Below, piece by piece: positions 1-10,525 of a stretch of DNA of 37,139 bases (position 1 is its first letter; each line of letters starts with the position of its first letter). The stretch is from NCBI GenBank assembly GCA_001970855.1, contig LSSN01005893.1, positions 1 through 37,139 of the forward strand, given 5' to 3'. The DNA comes from Smittium culicis (Eukaryota > Kickxellomycota > Harpellomycetes > Harpellales > Legeriomycetaceae). The position numbers and the translations under genes are program-made. The notes beneath the pieces were generated by a model. It had not been told where the DNA came from, searched no databases, and saw nothing but the letters and a program-made list of their open reading frames with translations.

Positions 1-142
1 ACTGACTACTGACTACTGACTACTGACTACTGACTACTGACTACTGACTACTGACTACTGACTACTGACTACTGACTACTGACTACTGACTACTGACTAC
101 TGACTACTGACTACTGACTACTGACTACTGACTACTGACTAC
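1..142. repeat. (ACTGACT)n 7-bp tandem repeat, 20 perfect copies
   Basis: Twenty uninterrupted copies of ACTGACT run from base 1 to base 140, and the array then degrades into related ACGGATACGG-like sequence. It starts at the window edge, so its true length is unknown. It abuts the gag leader of element E1, exactly where a 5' LTR and primer-binding site would be expected. It could be a satellite, a telomere-like array or an assembly end. Confidence 0.95.
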
Positions 143-195
143 GGATACGGTTACCTACGGAATACGAATACTTTATATTGGATTTTGATTACACT

Positions 196-3100
196 ATGAA
201 TAACAGAGTCTTAGAGCCCCCAGTGTTTCATGGAAAATCTGATGATGATCCAATCCGGTGGTTAAAGCGCTATGAAGCTTTTGGAAAGCATTGTAATTGG
301 ACCGACATAGATAATGTTACCTTATTAGACTTATTTTTAGAGGAAAGGGCCTTAATATGGTACAAAAGTTTGGATCACGAAAGCGAAACCTGGGAAAACG
401 TTAAGGAAATATTCAATGAAATATTCAAGCCTCACGATGATGAAATAGATGCATGGTCATCTTTGCAATCCTTTTCAAAATCAAATATGGATACCATGGA
501 AATGAAAGGTACTATGACAGTGCTTTTCCAAAAAGCAAACATCACTGATGACAAAGAAAAGTTTAAGTACTTATTAAAATCTTTGGTGTTAAAAGATAGA
601 AGAGTTACTAAAAGGCGCTAATAATAGCTGGAATAAAGGGATTGAAATGTTGAGCAAAAGAGAGAAATTGGATAAACTAAGTATGCAAATGGAAAACCCA
701 CACTCTAAATTACTTGAAGATGAAAAGATACCGAGTAAGCTTGTTATATCCAATGATTCTTCAAAAACTTCCAAACCTCAAGTCAGGCATGAAGACGCGT
801 TTGAGCAACTACTGAACAAATTTGACGCTTTAAATCTAAATTTGGTGATCTGGGCCAAGACAGCCGCATTTTCTATCAATCAGCCCCAACAAAAACCAGA
901 ATTTTCTAAATACGTAAATTCGTATTCCCCCGAAAAAATGGAGCTATTGAAGCAAGGTGCTTGTTTCTATTGCAAGCAGCCTGGACATAGAAAAATGGAT
1001 TGCCCAATCCTAAAAACAAATTCTTTAAAACCCGCTTTAAATAGCTACCAAAAACCAATGCAAAGCAACATTAATTGTTTAGAATTTGGGCCAAAACACG
1101 AAGAGGAAATGGAAATGGAATTTTTGGCAGTGGATAAACGTAAAGCAGAGCCTTATTTTTCAAATACTATAAAAAAGTCGAAAGATAATAGTGCAGAGAC
1201 TATTAATGTAAAGGAAACTGAACTGCACAAACCAAGAATCTTAGCTAAGAAACATAAAACGATACAATTGATGGAGGCAAATGAAGATTATTCCATAAAG
1301 AAAAACTTGTCAGAGCTGACTGCAAACATCAGTATAGCTCAGTTGCTGCAACATTCACCCAATATCAGATATGAATTGATGAAGTTGTGTAAAACTGTAG
1401 AAAATAAAACTGTGAATTCAATGAGTATATCGCCTGAGAAATCTACTAATTGTAGAGGACTCGTGAAAATATTTGACAAAGACTATTGGGAAATTATAGA
1501 TACCCGAGCAGCGTGCTCGGTGATGTCTTCCGCTTTAATGGAAAAGTTAGGATTGGTTATAGACAATATAGAAAAACATGTAATATTTACTGCTGACGGA
1601 AAAAGACATGTGACTGAGGGAATTATTAATGCAGTACCAATTAACTTATCGGGACATAAATTTCCCTCGGAATTTTTGCTCCTTAACCAGGAAAAAGATA
1701 ATCTAATACTTGGAATTGATTTGTTGAAAAGGTATAAGGTGACTCTAGATTTAAATATGTTGGATATGATAATACCAGAAAGAACTGTAGATATTGTTTT
1801 GAAAATATACACTGGAGACTTAAAAAGAGACGAAAGAGATGAATATGAGCTTTATGGAATAGGTAAAATAGTGGAAGATTCACTTGAGAGCTCTATAGAA
1901 GGTACCGAAGAGATTTTTGAAGAGATTAAAACTGAGTACAGAGATGTATTGGCTTCTAAAATGAACGAAATTACAGTTAAAAACGCGATCATACATAATA
2001 TAAATACCGGAGATTCCAAACCAATCCATCAACAGCCTTATAGGATTCTGCATAAAATGAAGGAGTTAGTCGATAAAGAGATAGAAAAAATGGAGGGAAT
2101 AAGGATAATAGAGAAATGTTATTCGGACTGGAGTTCGCCGATTGTAACTGTATGGAAAATGAACGGGGTCATTAGAATATGTTCAGATTACAGACTTCTA
2201 AATTCAGTCACGGTAAAAGATTTATACCCACTCCCCAGGATTGACCAAATTTTTGATTCCTTGGCAGGGTCCTCAATATTTAGTACCTTGGACGAAATGT
2301 CAGGTTTCTGGCAAGTGATGTTGAAACCTAAAGATAAAAATAAGACTGCCTTTACAATACCTGGAGGTGTTATATATAGATACAACGTTATACCTTTTGG
2401 TTTGTGTAATAGTCCAGCCACTTTCCAGAGGCTTATGTAAAGGGTGTTACAACCAGTTCTATGAAAGTTTGAGGTAGTATTTGTAGACGATGTAATAATC
2501 TTTTCTAAAAACATAAAGGAGCATGCTATACACTTAAGACAGGTTTTTGAGTTGATGAGAAGTAGTAGAATTAAGATACATTCTGGAAAAACTCAATTTT
2601 TCCATAAAAAATTGAAATATTTGGGACATGTAATTTTGGACAAAGTTATTGAGACTGATCCAGAAAAAATAGAGGCCATCAAAAATTTAGAAAAACCGGT
2701 CAATGTAAAAGAAGTAAGATCGTTCTTAGGGATGGTAGGCTATTATCGAAAGTTTGTGAACCAATTTTCAATTATTGCTAAGCCGTTGACGAATTTATTA
2801 AAGAAAGAAAAAGAATTTAAATGGGGAAACGAACAGGAAACAGCCTTCAATGAATTAAAATTCAAATTTGAAAGACCTCCAATTTTAATGCATCCAAACT
2901 GGAATGAGAAATTTATTTTGACTACCGACGCGTGTAAATCTGGTGTATCGGCAATACTATCAAAAAAGATAGATAAAAAAGAAAGACCCATTGCATACGC
3001 AAGTAAAACTCTTACCAAAGTAGAAGGAAATTATTCCATAACGGATTTAGAAGGATTAGCAGTGATATGTGGTGTAAATAAATTTAGGTACTATCTTTGG

Positions 3101-4666
3101 GAAAATGAATTCACGATTTTGACTGATCATTTAGCATTAATACAATTATTTACCACCAAAGAATCGTCAGAAAGAATAGCCCGATGATATATGATACTTA
3201 GGGAATACAGTTTTTCTATCAAGCATAAACCAGGAAAGAACAACCCCGCTGACTATTTGAGCCGAAAATCTACCAATACAAATGAGAAGCAAGTAGAGAC
3301 GGAAAACGAAGATTGCTTAAGATTATGGAGTCTTGATTTTTTGAAGTATAATGCCTTGGTGGAATATATTGATAAGCTAGAATATCCTGCAGATGCGGAT
3401 ATCGAATTTAGAGAAAAGCTAAGGAAGCAGTCTAAGTCATATACAACTAAGGACGGTATACTTTTCAAGAAAAACAAGAAACATGGAAACAGAGAAGTAC
3501 TTAACGAACTTAATGAGATTGAGAGAATTAAATCGATACATGAACAAACGCACTCAGGGATAAATAATACCTGGGATATGGTGGCCTCACTATATTATGG
3601 GAAAGGTTTGTACCAGATATGCAAAAAAGTAGTGAAGGAGTGTACCATTTGTCAAAGATTTTCTGGAAGACCCGCCAGAAGGCATCCTTTACAGTCAATT
3701 GTTACCAGAAATCCATTTGACATAGTCGGAATCGACGAAATAGGACCAATAACACCAATATCTGAGAATGGGAATAGGTTTATTTTGACTGCGGTAGACT
3801 ACTATACTAAGTGGCCAATTGCACTAGCGGTAGAAAATATTAAAACTGAAACGGTAGTAAACTTTATAATAACTGAAATTGTGCAAAATTATGGGATACC
3901 TAAACTATTGATCTCATACAGAGGATCTAGCTTTATTAGCGACGTAAGCACCGAATTTTAGAAACAGCTAGGAATAAAAAATAATACGACCACTTAATAC
4001 AGACCAAAATAAAATGGGCAAGTGGAAAGGTTAAATCAGAATATTAAAAACAGCTTAGCTAGAAATTGTTTGGAAGACGAAGTAAATTGGGATAGTTATT
4101 TATGGAAAACTTTGCTGGTCCTAAGGAACAAGAAGAACAGGTCTACTAAATATAGTCCTGCTGAGTTAATGTATGGGTTTAAACTTACCCTACCGGTTAA
4201 CTGGGAAAAACTGAACGAAAATATGGACATTGAAGAAGACATAAAAGAAAGGATAGACCTTATAAAATCCGATTTGCCAGAAATACAAAGATTAGGAAAC
4301 CGAAATAATATTAAATCCAAGATTATAAATGAAAAACGATACAACGAAAAGGTAAGTGAACTAGAATTTGAGGTAGGTGACAAGGTTTTAAAATACGTAC
4401 CAGGAATAAAAACCAAATTTGAACTGCCCTGGGAGGGGCCGTACACTGTCACTAGAGTGGCCGGAAAAGGAACCTATATAATATCCGACCAGGAAATAAA
4501 CCGAGAGATAGTTAAAGGAGACCATTTGAAAAGATATTTCAACAACAACAACAACATGATACCGGTGGTTGCAAGCATTAGATTAAACTCCAAGATCCGA
4601 AAATACCAAAGACCGATAGGATTTACCGGGGACGGTCAAGTCTTCAGTAGGGGGTCTGTCGTATAG
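196..4666 (+). pseudogene. E1 Gag-Pol polyprotein, decayed
   Basis: This encoded the capsid and enzymes of a Ty3/Gypsy element. Gag begins at ATG 196, with a retrotrans_gag-like domain (RWLKRYEAF, ALIWYKSL). An indel near 590-605 moves the reading frame from frame 1 to frame 2. From about 602 to 4666 one frame is kept throughout, with six in-frame stops at 2438, 2462, 3185, 3959, 3995 and 4010. The CCHC knuckle (CFYCKQPGH...C, 962-1003) is intact. The protease active site at 1499 reads DTR instead of DTG. The RT catalytic box FVDD (2480-2491) is intact, and RNase H (TTDA) follows. The integrase has an HHCC finger; the first Asp is kept in GIDEIGP, but the second is Tyr (codon 3917). Glu 4025 is present. 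The C-terminal GPY module (EGPYTV) is followed by an Asn run. The stop codon lies inside the first 10 bp of the LTR. Three stops sit at conserved Trp positions. Confidence 0.88.
4646..4656 (+). promoter_or_regulatory. E1 polypurine tract
   Basis: AGTAGGGGGTC lies immediately before the LTR start TGTCGTATAG. A purine run abutting the 3' LTR is the plus-strand priming site of LTR elements. E4 has the equivalent tract at its own 3' LTR junction. Confidence 0.75.
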
Positions 4667-5349
4667 AGACTGATGCGAGCTTGGTTGTAAAGCATATTTT
4701 AAGTACCCAATCAGGCTAGTATACTTGGCTTAATCAATTGGATATGGTTTTCTCATGCGGTTTTTACATATTACAATTAGCCAATAAGATTAGTATTATA
4801 TTTTACCAATTTTTACTATTTTTCCTTTAAAACATTTTATTTATTTTTACTTAACTTATTTATTTTGAGATTCGACATAACGGGAGAGGCTCTCTCTCGA
4901 ATTTTTGGAAATACACTTTTGAACTATTCTAAAACTTACCTATTACAAGAAACGGACGGTACAGATTTATTGTATATAATAATATTGCTTACTGCTGACT
5001 TTTTTTCCATGCGGTTTTTTTACACAGTAGTCAGTAAATACAACAGACAAGATTTTGAAGTGCCTAGAAATTATCCAGTACACCAAGAGATTGAAATGCC
5101 AAGATATTCTCCAGGTAAGCCAAGAAATTGCAGCAGTTATATTTCTTTTATTTTTATTATATTATTTACGTATATACTTTATGATTTAGCCTAGTGGAAT
5201 ACTTGTTTACATTATAAAAGGTACTAAGTTGAATTTATAGAAAAGGGGCTGGATTTTAAGAAATAAAATTCTTACTTGAAAACATCATTAAAATATAAAG
5301 AAATTAATATTATTAAATAATACTTGGTAAAGGACTAAAATCATACTAC
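4657..5349 (+). repeat. LTR block between E1 and E2
   Basis: It starts TGTCGTATAG right after the E1 polypurine tract and ends just before the TGGCGCTCCC primer-binding site of E2. It is longer than the 479-bp LTRs of E4. It holds two copies of the TTTTTCCCACA...GGTTTTTAC-like core, near 4745 and 4998, so it may be E1's 3' LTR fused to a 5'-truncated E2 LTR. An open stretch of about 109 codons inside it has no recognisable domain and I do not call it a gene. Confidence 0.65.
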
Positions 5350-5354
5350 TGTTT

Positions 5355-5372
5355 TGGCGCTCCCTCCTAGGC
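5355..5372 (+). promoter_or_regulatory. E2 primer-binding site (putative)
   Basis: TGGCGCTCCCTCCTAGGC begins with the TGG that pairs with a tRNA CCA end. It lies at the end of the LTR block and 32 bp before the E2 gag ATG at 5387. The primer tRNA would end in GGGAGCGCCA. The tRNA identity was not checked. Confidence 0.55.
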
Positions 5373-5386
5373 ATGACCGAGTAGTT

Positions 5387-6420
5387 ATGAGTGATACAAC
5401 TAAAGAAAAGATCGAATATAGAGAATTCTCTAACTCGGCTATATTTTATCCTAGATTGCTGAAACCAGAGTTGTTTGTCGATGATGGTGAGATAGAGCCC
5501 AGTGCTTGGATGAGTAGATATGAATTATTCTCCAGGAAAAATGGATGGAATGAGATCGATAAAGTGGACCTTATGGAAATATATCTTAGCGATAAGGCTT
5601 TAAACTGGTTCGAAAGATAAAAAACAGAATTGAGAACATTGCCAATTCTTTAGGAAAAATTCCTGGATAAATTCGAAGGTCAAGAGATTGAATTGAGAGC
5701 ATGGAAGAATTTAAAAAACTTGAGACAAGATGAGGAGGAAGAAGTCGAGGAGTTAGTGGCCAAAATAGAAAAACTTTTTAAAAAAGCTAAAGTGGTAGAC
5801 GAAACTGTTAGATTCAGATGTTTACTTTCTTCGATCGCTCCTATGTACCAGAGAATAATTTAAAAAGAAAAGCTAAGACTTATAAAGATGCAATTTTAAT
5901 CGCAACTAATGAAGAAAAATTGGAAAAAATATATAATTATGGCGCAGAAAAACCTAATAGTAGCAAAAAAGATGACCCAATGTTCAAGAAAATTAAAAAT
6001 GAAGAAAACCGAATGTACGAAATGCTAGTTAAAAAATTTGAAAATTTGAATTTAAATTTGATTAATTTGGTTAATCGCTTACCTCAAAAAAATAAACCTT
6101 CTAGCGTTGAGTTAAAGCCGGATCGAGCCGATGAGCTGAAAAAGGGTCAGTGTTTCTATTACAAGGAGGTTGGTCATTTCAGCAAGGATTGCCCAAAAGG
6201 TTACTGGAATAAGCAAAACTGTACCACAGAGGTTAATAAAGACCAGAAAAATGTTAGTTTCATTGAAGTCGATGTTAGTGTGAAAGAGGAAAATTCATTC
6301 GATTATTAAGAAAATAAGAATTCCGTTAGTCGTAGTAAATGTAATTTTGGTGATGATGAGTACGGATGCTTTTATTCTCTCGATCGTGAGCTCAGTTTAG
6401 CTGAAAAAAGTCAGAAGTAA
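5387..6420 (+). pseudogene. E2 Gag, decayed
   Basis: Gag of a second Ty3/Gypsy element, starting at ATG 5387 (MSDTTKEK). It carries the same Gag core as E4 (WMSRYELF, then DKALNWFER) and is closer to E4 than to E1 or E3. The frame breaks at a TAA (5618-5620), and the coding sense continues through shifted frames (GQEIELRAW, then LLSSIAPMYQ). The zinc knuckle near 6151-6192 reads CFYYKEVGH...C: the second Cys is Tyr, so zinc binding is probably lost. Coding similarity fades at about 6420, before the LTR-like segment at 6447. Confidence 0.8.
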
Positions 6421-6446
6421 CCAATAAAATTTTATACAATAGATTT

Positions 6447-6754
6447 TACCGTATAGAAACGTATATCGACAATATTGGATAATACAATATTTATGTCCAA
6501 TCTAATTATGAGTTTTTGGTTATCAATTGGATATGATTTTCCCACAGGGTTTTTACTTAGCTAATTTAACCAATAACTAATTTTATTTATTTATTTATTA
6601 TACTTTCATATTTTTTACTTTATAAATCGATTTATTATTTACTAAAAGAAGGAGAGGAGAAAAGAGTTTTCCCCCTTCTAGATTTTAAAAAAAAATTTGT
6701 ATAGATTCGAATTACTAAAATAAAAGACATATTTTTTTTTTACACACGAAAATT
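6447..6754 (+). repeat. LTR fragment (TGTCGTATAG family)
   Basis: It begins ACCGTATAGAAACG, matching the LTR start TGTCGTATAG of E1 and E4. At 6528, 81 bp in, it has the core ATTTTCCCACAGGGTTTTTAC, which closely matches the E1 LTR at the same spacing (4738). It is cut off by LTR-B at 6755. It separates the E2 gag from the pol remnant. It is either an inserted solo LTR or the 3' LTR of an internally deleted E2; no polypurine tract precedes it. Confidence 0.6.
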
Positions 6755-7176
6755 TGTTAGCAAACGAAATCATCACTTAAAAAAATTATTTAATGCATAA
6801 TAACCAATGCTTATGATAGTATACTAGTGGATAGATAATCATCAATTATTTAATGCGTAATAATCTAATCCTATACTGTTCTACTAGTGGATGTATAATC
6901 ATAAATTATTTAATGCATAAAATTAATAGTAAAACAATGATCGATAATCAAATAATATTTGATACAGTGATAAACAAAGAGCTTCCAAGAATAAAGTTCT
7001 ACATAAATAGAATAGCTACTATAATTATTAATTTTTAAAACACAATTTTTTCGGCAACCTAAATTGTATAAAAGGGACGCCCAAGTTCATTACAATATTT
7101 TCTTCAGTGGTTATCGCTAATAAATATTTTCTCATTCCTATTCTTACATCTTATTTAAAAGCTTACAAAGCTAACA
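6755..7176 (+). repeat. LTR-B copy 1
   Basis: A ~422-bp LTR-like repeat bounded by TGTTAG and CTAACA, a 6-bp terminal inverted repeat of the TG...CA type. It is nearly identical to 15426-15848 and related to 24325-24720. The first third holds a ~60-65-bp tandem duplication (CTAGTGGATAGATAATCAT units). A TATA box and conserved start-like region lie near the 3' end. A short open frame inside it is not a gene. No clear target-site duplication flanks this copy. Confidence 0.7.
7067..7074 (+). promoter_or_regulatory. TATA box of LTR-B copy 1
   Basis: TATAAAAG, followed by GGACGCCCAAGTTCATT, lies about 110 bp before the end of the repeat. The same box is at 15739-15746 in copy 2 and, as TATAAAA, at 24610-24616 in copy 3. 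The downstream bases are conserved in all three, as expected for an LTR promoter. Confidence 0.55.
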
Positions 7177-7177
7177 G

Positions 7178-7421
7178 GTTTGATATAAAATAAAAGTATT
7201 TTATATCGTTCTTAGCAGTCGTTATTAGTAACAGCGGCTCGATATTGAGTTTTCTTTAAATTATTAGCTGTTTAATAACTTTTATTTCTTCTACTTTAAA
7301 TGCATTTATGTTTCAATTTATTTTCAAAAAAAGAGTTTATTTCCAAATATCTATTTTTTATTCTGTTCCAGGTGTTATTTACACCTTCATGGGTTTCATC
7401 ATGTATATTTCGGATCTTTTC
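7178..7421 (-). repeat. Inverted duplication, left arm (antisense integrase fragment)
   Basis: The reverse complement of 9933 to about 10172, with few mismatches. It contains, antisense, the integrase HHCC region (HDETHEGVNNTW) plus ~130 bp of AT-rich sequence carrying TTCTTAGCAGTCGTTATTAG. Similarity stops sharply at 7421/9933. The arms enclose 2.5 kb of E2 protease, RT and RNase H. Confidence 0.85.
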
Positions 7422-7439
7422 ATTCAAAATAGATCATAA

Positions 7440-10035
7440 GGAGAATAGGAAATACCTGCCTCAAGAGTAAGGATAAAGACGGATGTTAAGTTGGCTGGAA
7501 GCACTGATAAATATTCCATAAAGAGTGTTCTAGAAAGTTTGAGCCCAAATACCAATTTGGATCAACTATTGAATGTTTCTCCATCAATTAGAAAAGAGTT
7601 TCTAGATCTATTCAAAAAAATAGACTCAAAAGAAATAAACTCGATCGTTGAAGATTAATTTAATGTTACAAAATATAAGGATCTGATAGAAATATTCGAT
7701 AATCACTATATCACAGTAATCGACGCATGAGCAGTCATCTGAATCATAAAAAGGGAACTCTTGGAAGAGCTCGGCTTGCAAAGTGATTCAAGTCAGCCAC
7801 AGATTATAATAACGGCAGATAGAAATAAACACGAAAACATGGGTAAAGTTTCATCTGTAACAATAAAAATAGCCGGATTCGTGTTTCCTGTAGATTTACT
7901 AGATATGGAAAAGTGCGCAAAAAGTTTAATATTAGGCACAAATTGGCTGCTAAAGCACAAAGAAAACATAGATTTGTGTAAAGAAGAGTTGATACTGCCT
8001 AAAGAAGGTTTGGAAGTAATCTTATCAATATCAACCAAAAATCGAAGGAAAGAAAGAATCGAAGAAAATCAGTTATAATATTTTGGTATTTCTAAAGAAG
8101 TTCGAAAAGTTCACCAAAATTAAAAAGAGCTGAATCCAGATTCTATTAAAATTATTGATAAGTACTGCGATATTTTTTTAGAAGACTTACTACAGTTGAA
8201 GCAAACGGATATTATGGAACATAAAATAGACACAGGAAATTCGAACCCAGTTAGAGCGAGAACCTATAGAACTCCACACAAGATGAAAGAATTAATACGA
8301 AAATAAATCAAAATCATGCTTGAAAAAGGAGAAATCGAACCTTGTATCTCTGATTGGTGTGCTCCAGTGGTTGTGGTCATCAAGAAAACTGGGAATCTAA
8401 GAATATATTCTGATCACAGAAAATTAAATCTTATAACGAAGAAAGATTTATTTCCATTACCTTTGGTAGATGATATACTAACATGTCTAGGAGATTATTC
8501 AGTTTTTAGTGTAATTGGATCCCATGAGTGGATTCTGGCAGGTGAGGATGGGTACTGCAGATAATAATATGACTGCTTTTTCACTTCCGGGATATGGGAT
8601 GTATTGCTATATCATTATGCCATTTGTTCCCTGCAATAGCCCTGAAACATTTCAAAAATTAATGAAAACAGTCTTAGCAGAAGCCTTGTGGAAATGCGCA
8701 ATCGTTTTTGTAGACGATATAATAATTTTCTCAAAAGATAAAGACCAACATTTAGTAGATTTGGAGAATGTATTTAAGTTTTTAAGAGCATGAAAAGTGC
8801 AACTACATAAAGGGAAATGTGAATTTTTTAAGTAAAAAATAAACTATCTAGGTTTTAAAATTTCCAAAGAAGGGATATCTACAAATGAAGAAAAAATAGA
8901 ATCACTAAAATCTATTAGAAATCCTAGAAACGTTATGTAAATTCAGTCTTTATTGGGACTTACCAGCTACTATAGAAAGTTCACCGAGAACTTCTCGGCG
9001 ATAACGAAGCCTTTAAAAAATCTGTTGAAGAAGAATACTAAGTGGCATTAGAATAAGGAATACTTTAAAGCTTTAGAAGAATTAAAACTGAGATTAATAA
9101 ATGATCCAACGCTGACACATCCAAACTGGAATTATTCGTTTACCCTGACGACAGATGCTTCAATATCGGGAATTGGTGCTATATTATCACAGGAAATAAA
9201 CGGAGAGGAAAGACCAATAGCATTTTCTAGCAGGAAAATTAACAAGCACGAATCCAACTATTCAGTTACACACCTGGAAGGTTTAGCTGTAGTCTGGGGC
9301 GTAAAGAAATTTAAGCATTATCTATGGGGGAGTAGATTCATCATAAAAACTGATCACATTAGTCACTAAAAAGATTCGATTCAGACAAATTTACAGGCAG
9401 AATAGCTAGGCGGGCTATGTTACTTAGAGGATTCGATTTTGATCTAGTACACTGCAAGGGGAAAAATAATCCATCTGACTGTCTATCTAGGATGACCTCT
9501 AATAGTGGGAATGAAGAATTAATTAAGAAAAAACTAGAAATCTGCACAATCGATATATTAAGCTATCAAGATATATCAGATTACTTGAGAGAATTCAGAC
9601 ATCCATTAGACGCAGGTGAAAGATTTAGGAAGAAACTTATGAACAAGACCAGTTTATACAAGCTAAAAGATAACAGATTATTCAAATACTGTAAGGGATC
9701 AAGTTAATTTAATTTAAAATAATAATAAAAATGTGGGAATTGGAAAGAATAAAAGATTGAAAAGCTTAACTTCCAAAAAGTTGGAAGTTAAGCTTATTTA
9801 TATGATATAAAAAATGGAATTTGGTTCTGAAACCAAATTCCAGGGGTAATGAAAGTCCAATTGTTATTGGACCATTACAAATACTCTAAACTTTTGGGTT
9901 TGAGAGAGGGATTAAATGAAAAGAATTTTGAGGAAAAGATCCGAAATATACATGATGAAACCCATGAAGGTGTAAATAACACCTGGAACAGAATAAAAAA
10001 TAGATATTTGGAAATAAACTCTTTTTTTGAAAATA
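7440..10035 (+). pseudogene. E2 Pol remnant (protease, RT, RNase H, integrase finger)
   Basis: Resumes the E2 coding sense after the LTR fragments. The pre-protease linker (LDQLLNVSPSIRKEF) is near 7558. The protease active-site region near 7720-7745 is destroyed by two stops. RT motifs follow: RIYSDHRKLN, a frameshift near 8515, then NSPETFQKLM and an intact FVDD box (8707-8718). Then come YLGFKISKEGI, SYYRKF and RNase H (LTTDASISGIGAILSQE, 9145-9190). A further frameshift near 9365-9415 precedes DCLSRM. A ~190-bp insertion with three hairpins interrupts the RNase H-integrase linker. The integrase zinc finger (IHDETHEGVNNTW) follows, and coding sense ends at about 10035. The integrase core and C-terminus are absent. 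Many stops and frameshifts make it non-functional. Confidence 0.82.
9700..9885. other. Inserted segment with three consecutive tetraloop hairpins
   Basis: Compared with E1 and E4, E2 has ~185 extra bp between RNase H and the integrase finger. It contains three perfect or near-perfect hairpins. The first is a 15-bp stem (9762-9776 with 9781-9795, loop AAAG). The second is a 12-bp stem (9815-9826 with 9831-9842, loop CTGA). The third is a 7-bp stem (9855-9861 with 9866-9872, loop TGTT) extended by 6 bp (9846-9851 with 9873-9878) across an AAA bulge. No coding frame is kept. The origin is unknown. Confidence 0.8.
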
Positions 10036-10172
10036 AATTGAAACATAAATGCATTTAAAGTAGAAGAAATAAAAGTTATTAAACAGCTAATAATTTAAAG
10101 AAAACTCAATATCGAGCCGCTGTTACTAATAACGACTGCTAAGAACGATATAAAATAATTTTATTTTATAAC
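9933..10172 (+). repeat. Inverted duplication, right arm
   Basis: The sense copy of the integrase-finger fragment and its AT-rich tail, mirrored at 7178-7421. The tail (10050-10172) contains the sequence seen again, diverged, at about 17018-17090. The arm ends just before the target site of E3 at 10175-10178. Confidence 0.85.
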
Positions 10173-10178
10173 TGATTT

Positions 10179-10512
10179 TGTCATGTAACAATATAAATAA
10201 AAAGGTTATAACCTACCTTGATGTTTGTTTGTGTATAAAATCTTTAATATATTCGAATCGGTTATGATATTTGTATTTTTGGTAGCTTAATTTATTGTTA
10301 TGTAAAAAATAACGGGAACCAAATTAATTTGGTTTCCTTTAGATTTTTATAATATTAAAGTTAAAAAGATAAATTTAGATAAAATAATGTAACGCTTTAA
10401 TTGGGCAGTCAATTTAATTAATACCAAAAGCCATAGGAGGAAAAAATTGATTAGTTTTTGTTAAGCCCAATAAAAGTGAATAAATAAATTATATTTCATT
10501 ATTCATGCAACA
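10179..10512 (-). repeat. E3 LTR, 3' copy
   Basis: 334 bp. In element sense it starts TGTTGCATGAATAATG and ends ACATGACA. It matches 15089-15421 almost exactly, except for the last ~50 bp in element sense (10179-10230), which carries about ten differences. It contains the palindrome AACCAAATTAATTTGGTT near 10317. Confidence 0.92.
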
Positions 10513-10525
10513 ATTCCCCCCCTTT
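10513..10525 (-). promoter_or_regulatory. E3 polypurine tract
   Basis: On the minus strand the sequence reads AAAGGGGGGGAAT directly before the LTR start TGTTGC. It is the plus-strand priming site and confirms the element's orientation. Two TGA codons just upstream end the Pol sense. Confidence 0.8.

Larger units (their letters stand above)
143..5349 (+). mobile_element. Ty3/Gypsy retrotransposon E1, 5'-truncated
   Basis: E1 consists of a Gag-Pol body (196-4666), a G-rich polypurine tract and a 3' LTR starting with TG at 4657. No 5' LTR or primer-binding site is present: the 7-bp tandem repeat ends about 54 bp before the gag ATG. Domain order is Gag, CCHC knuckle, protease, RT, RNase H, integrase. 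Integrase after RNase H is the Ty3/Gypsy (Metaviridae) order. The sequence after E1's LTR leads directly into the leader of E2, so the two elements are in tandem around one LTR block. Confidence 0.85.

Noticed and set aside
4865..5194. 109-codon open stretch in the E1/E2 LTR block as an envelope-like gene
   Set aside because: It has hydrophobic AT-driven residues, no signal peptide or family motif, and lies wholly inside an LTR, opening on a non-ATG codon.
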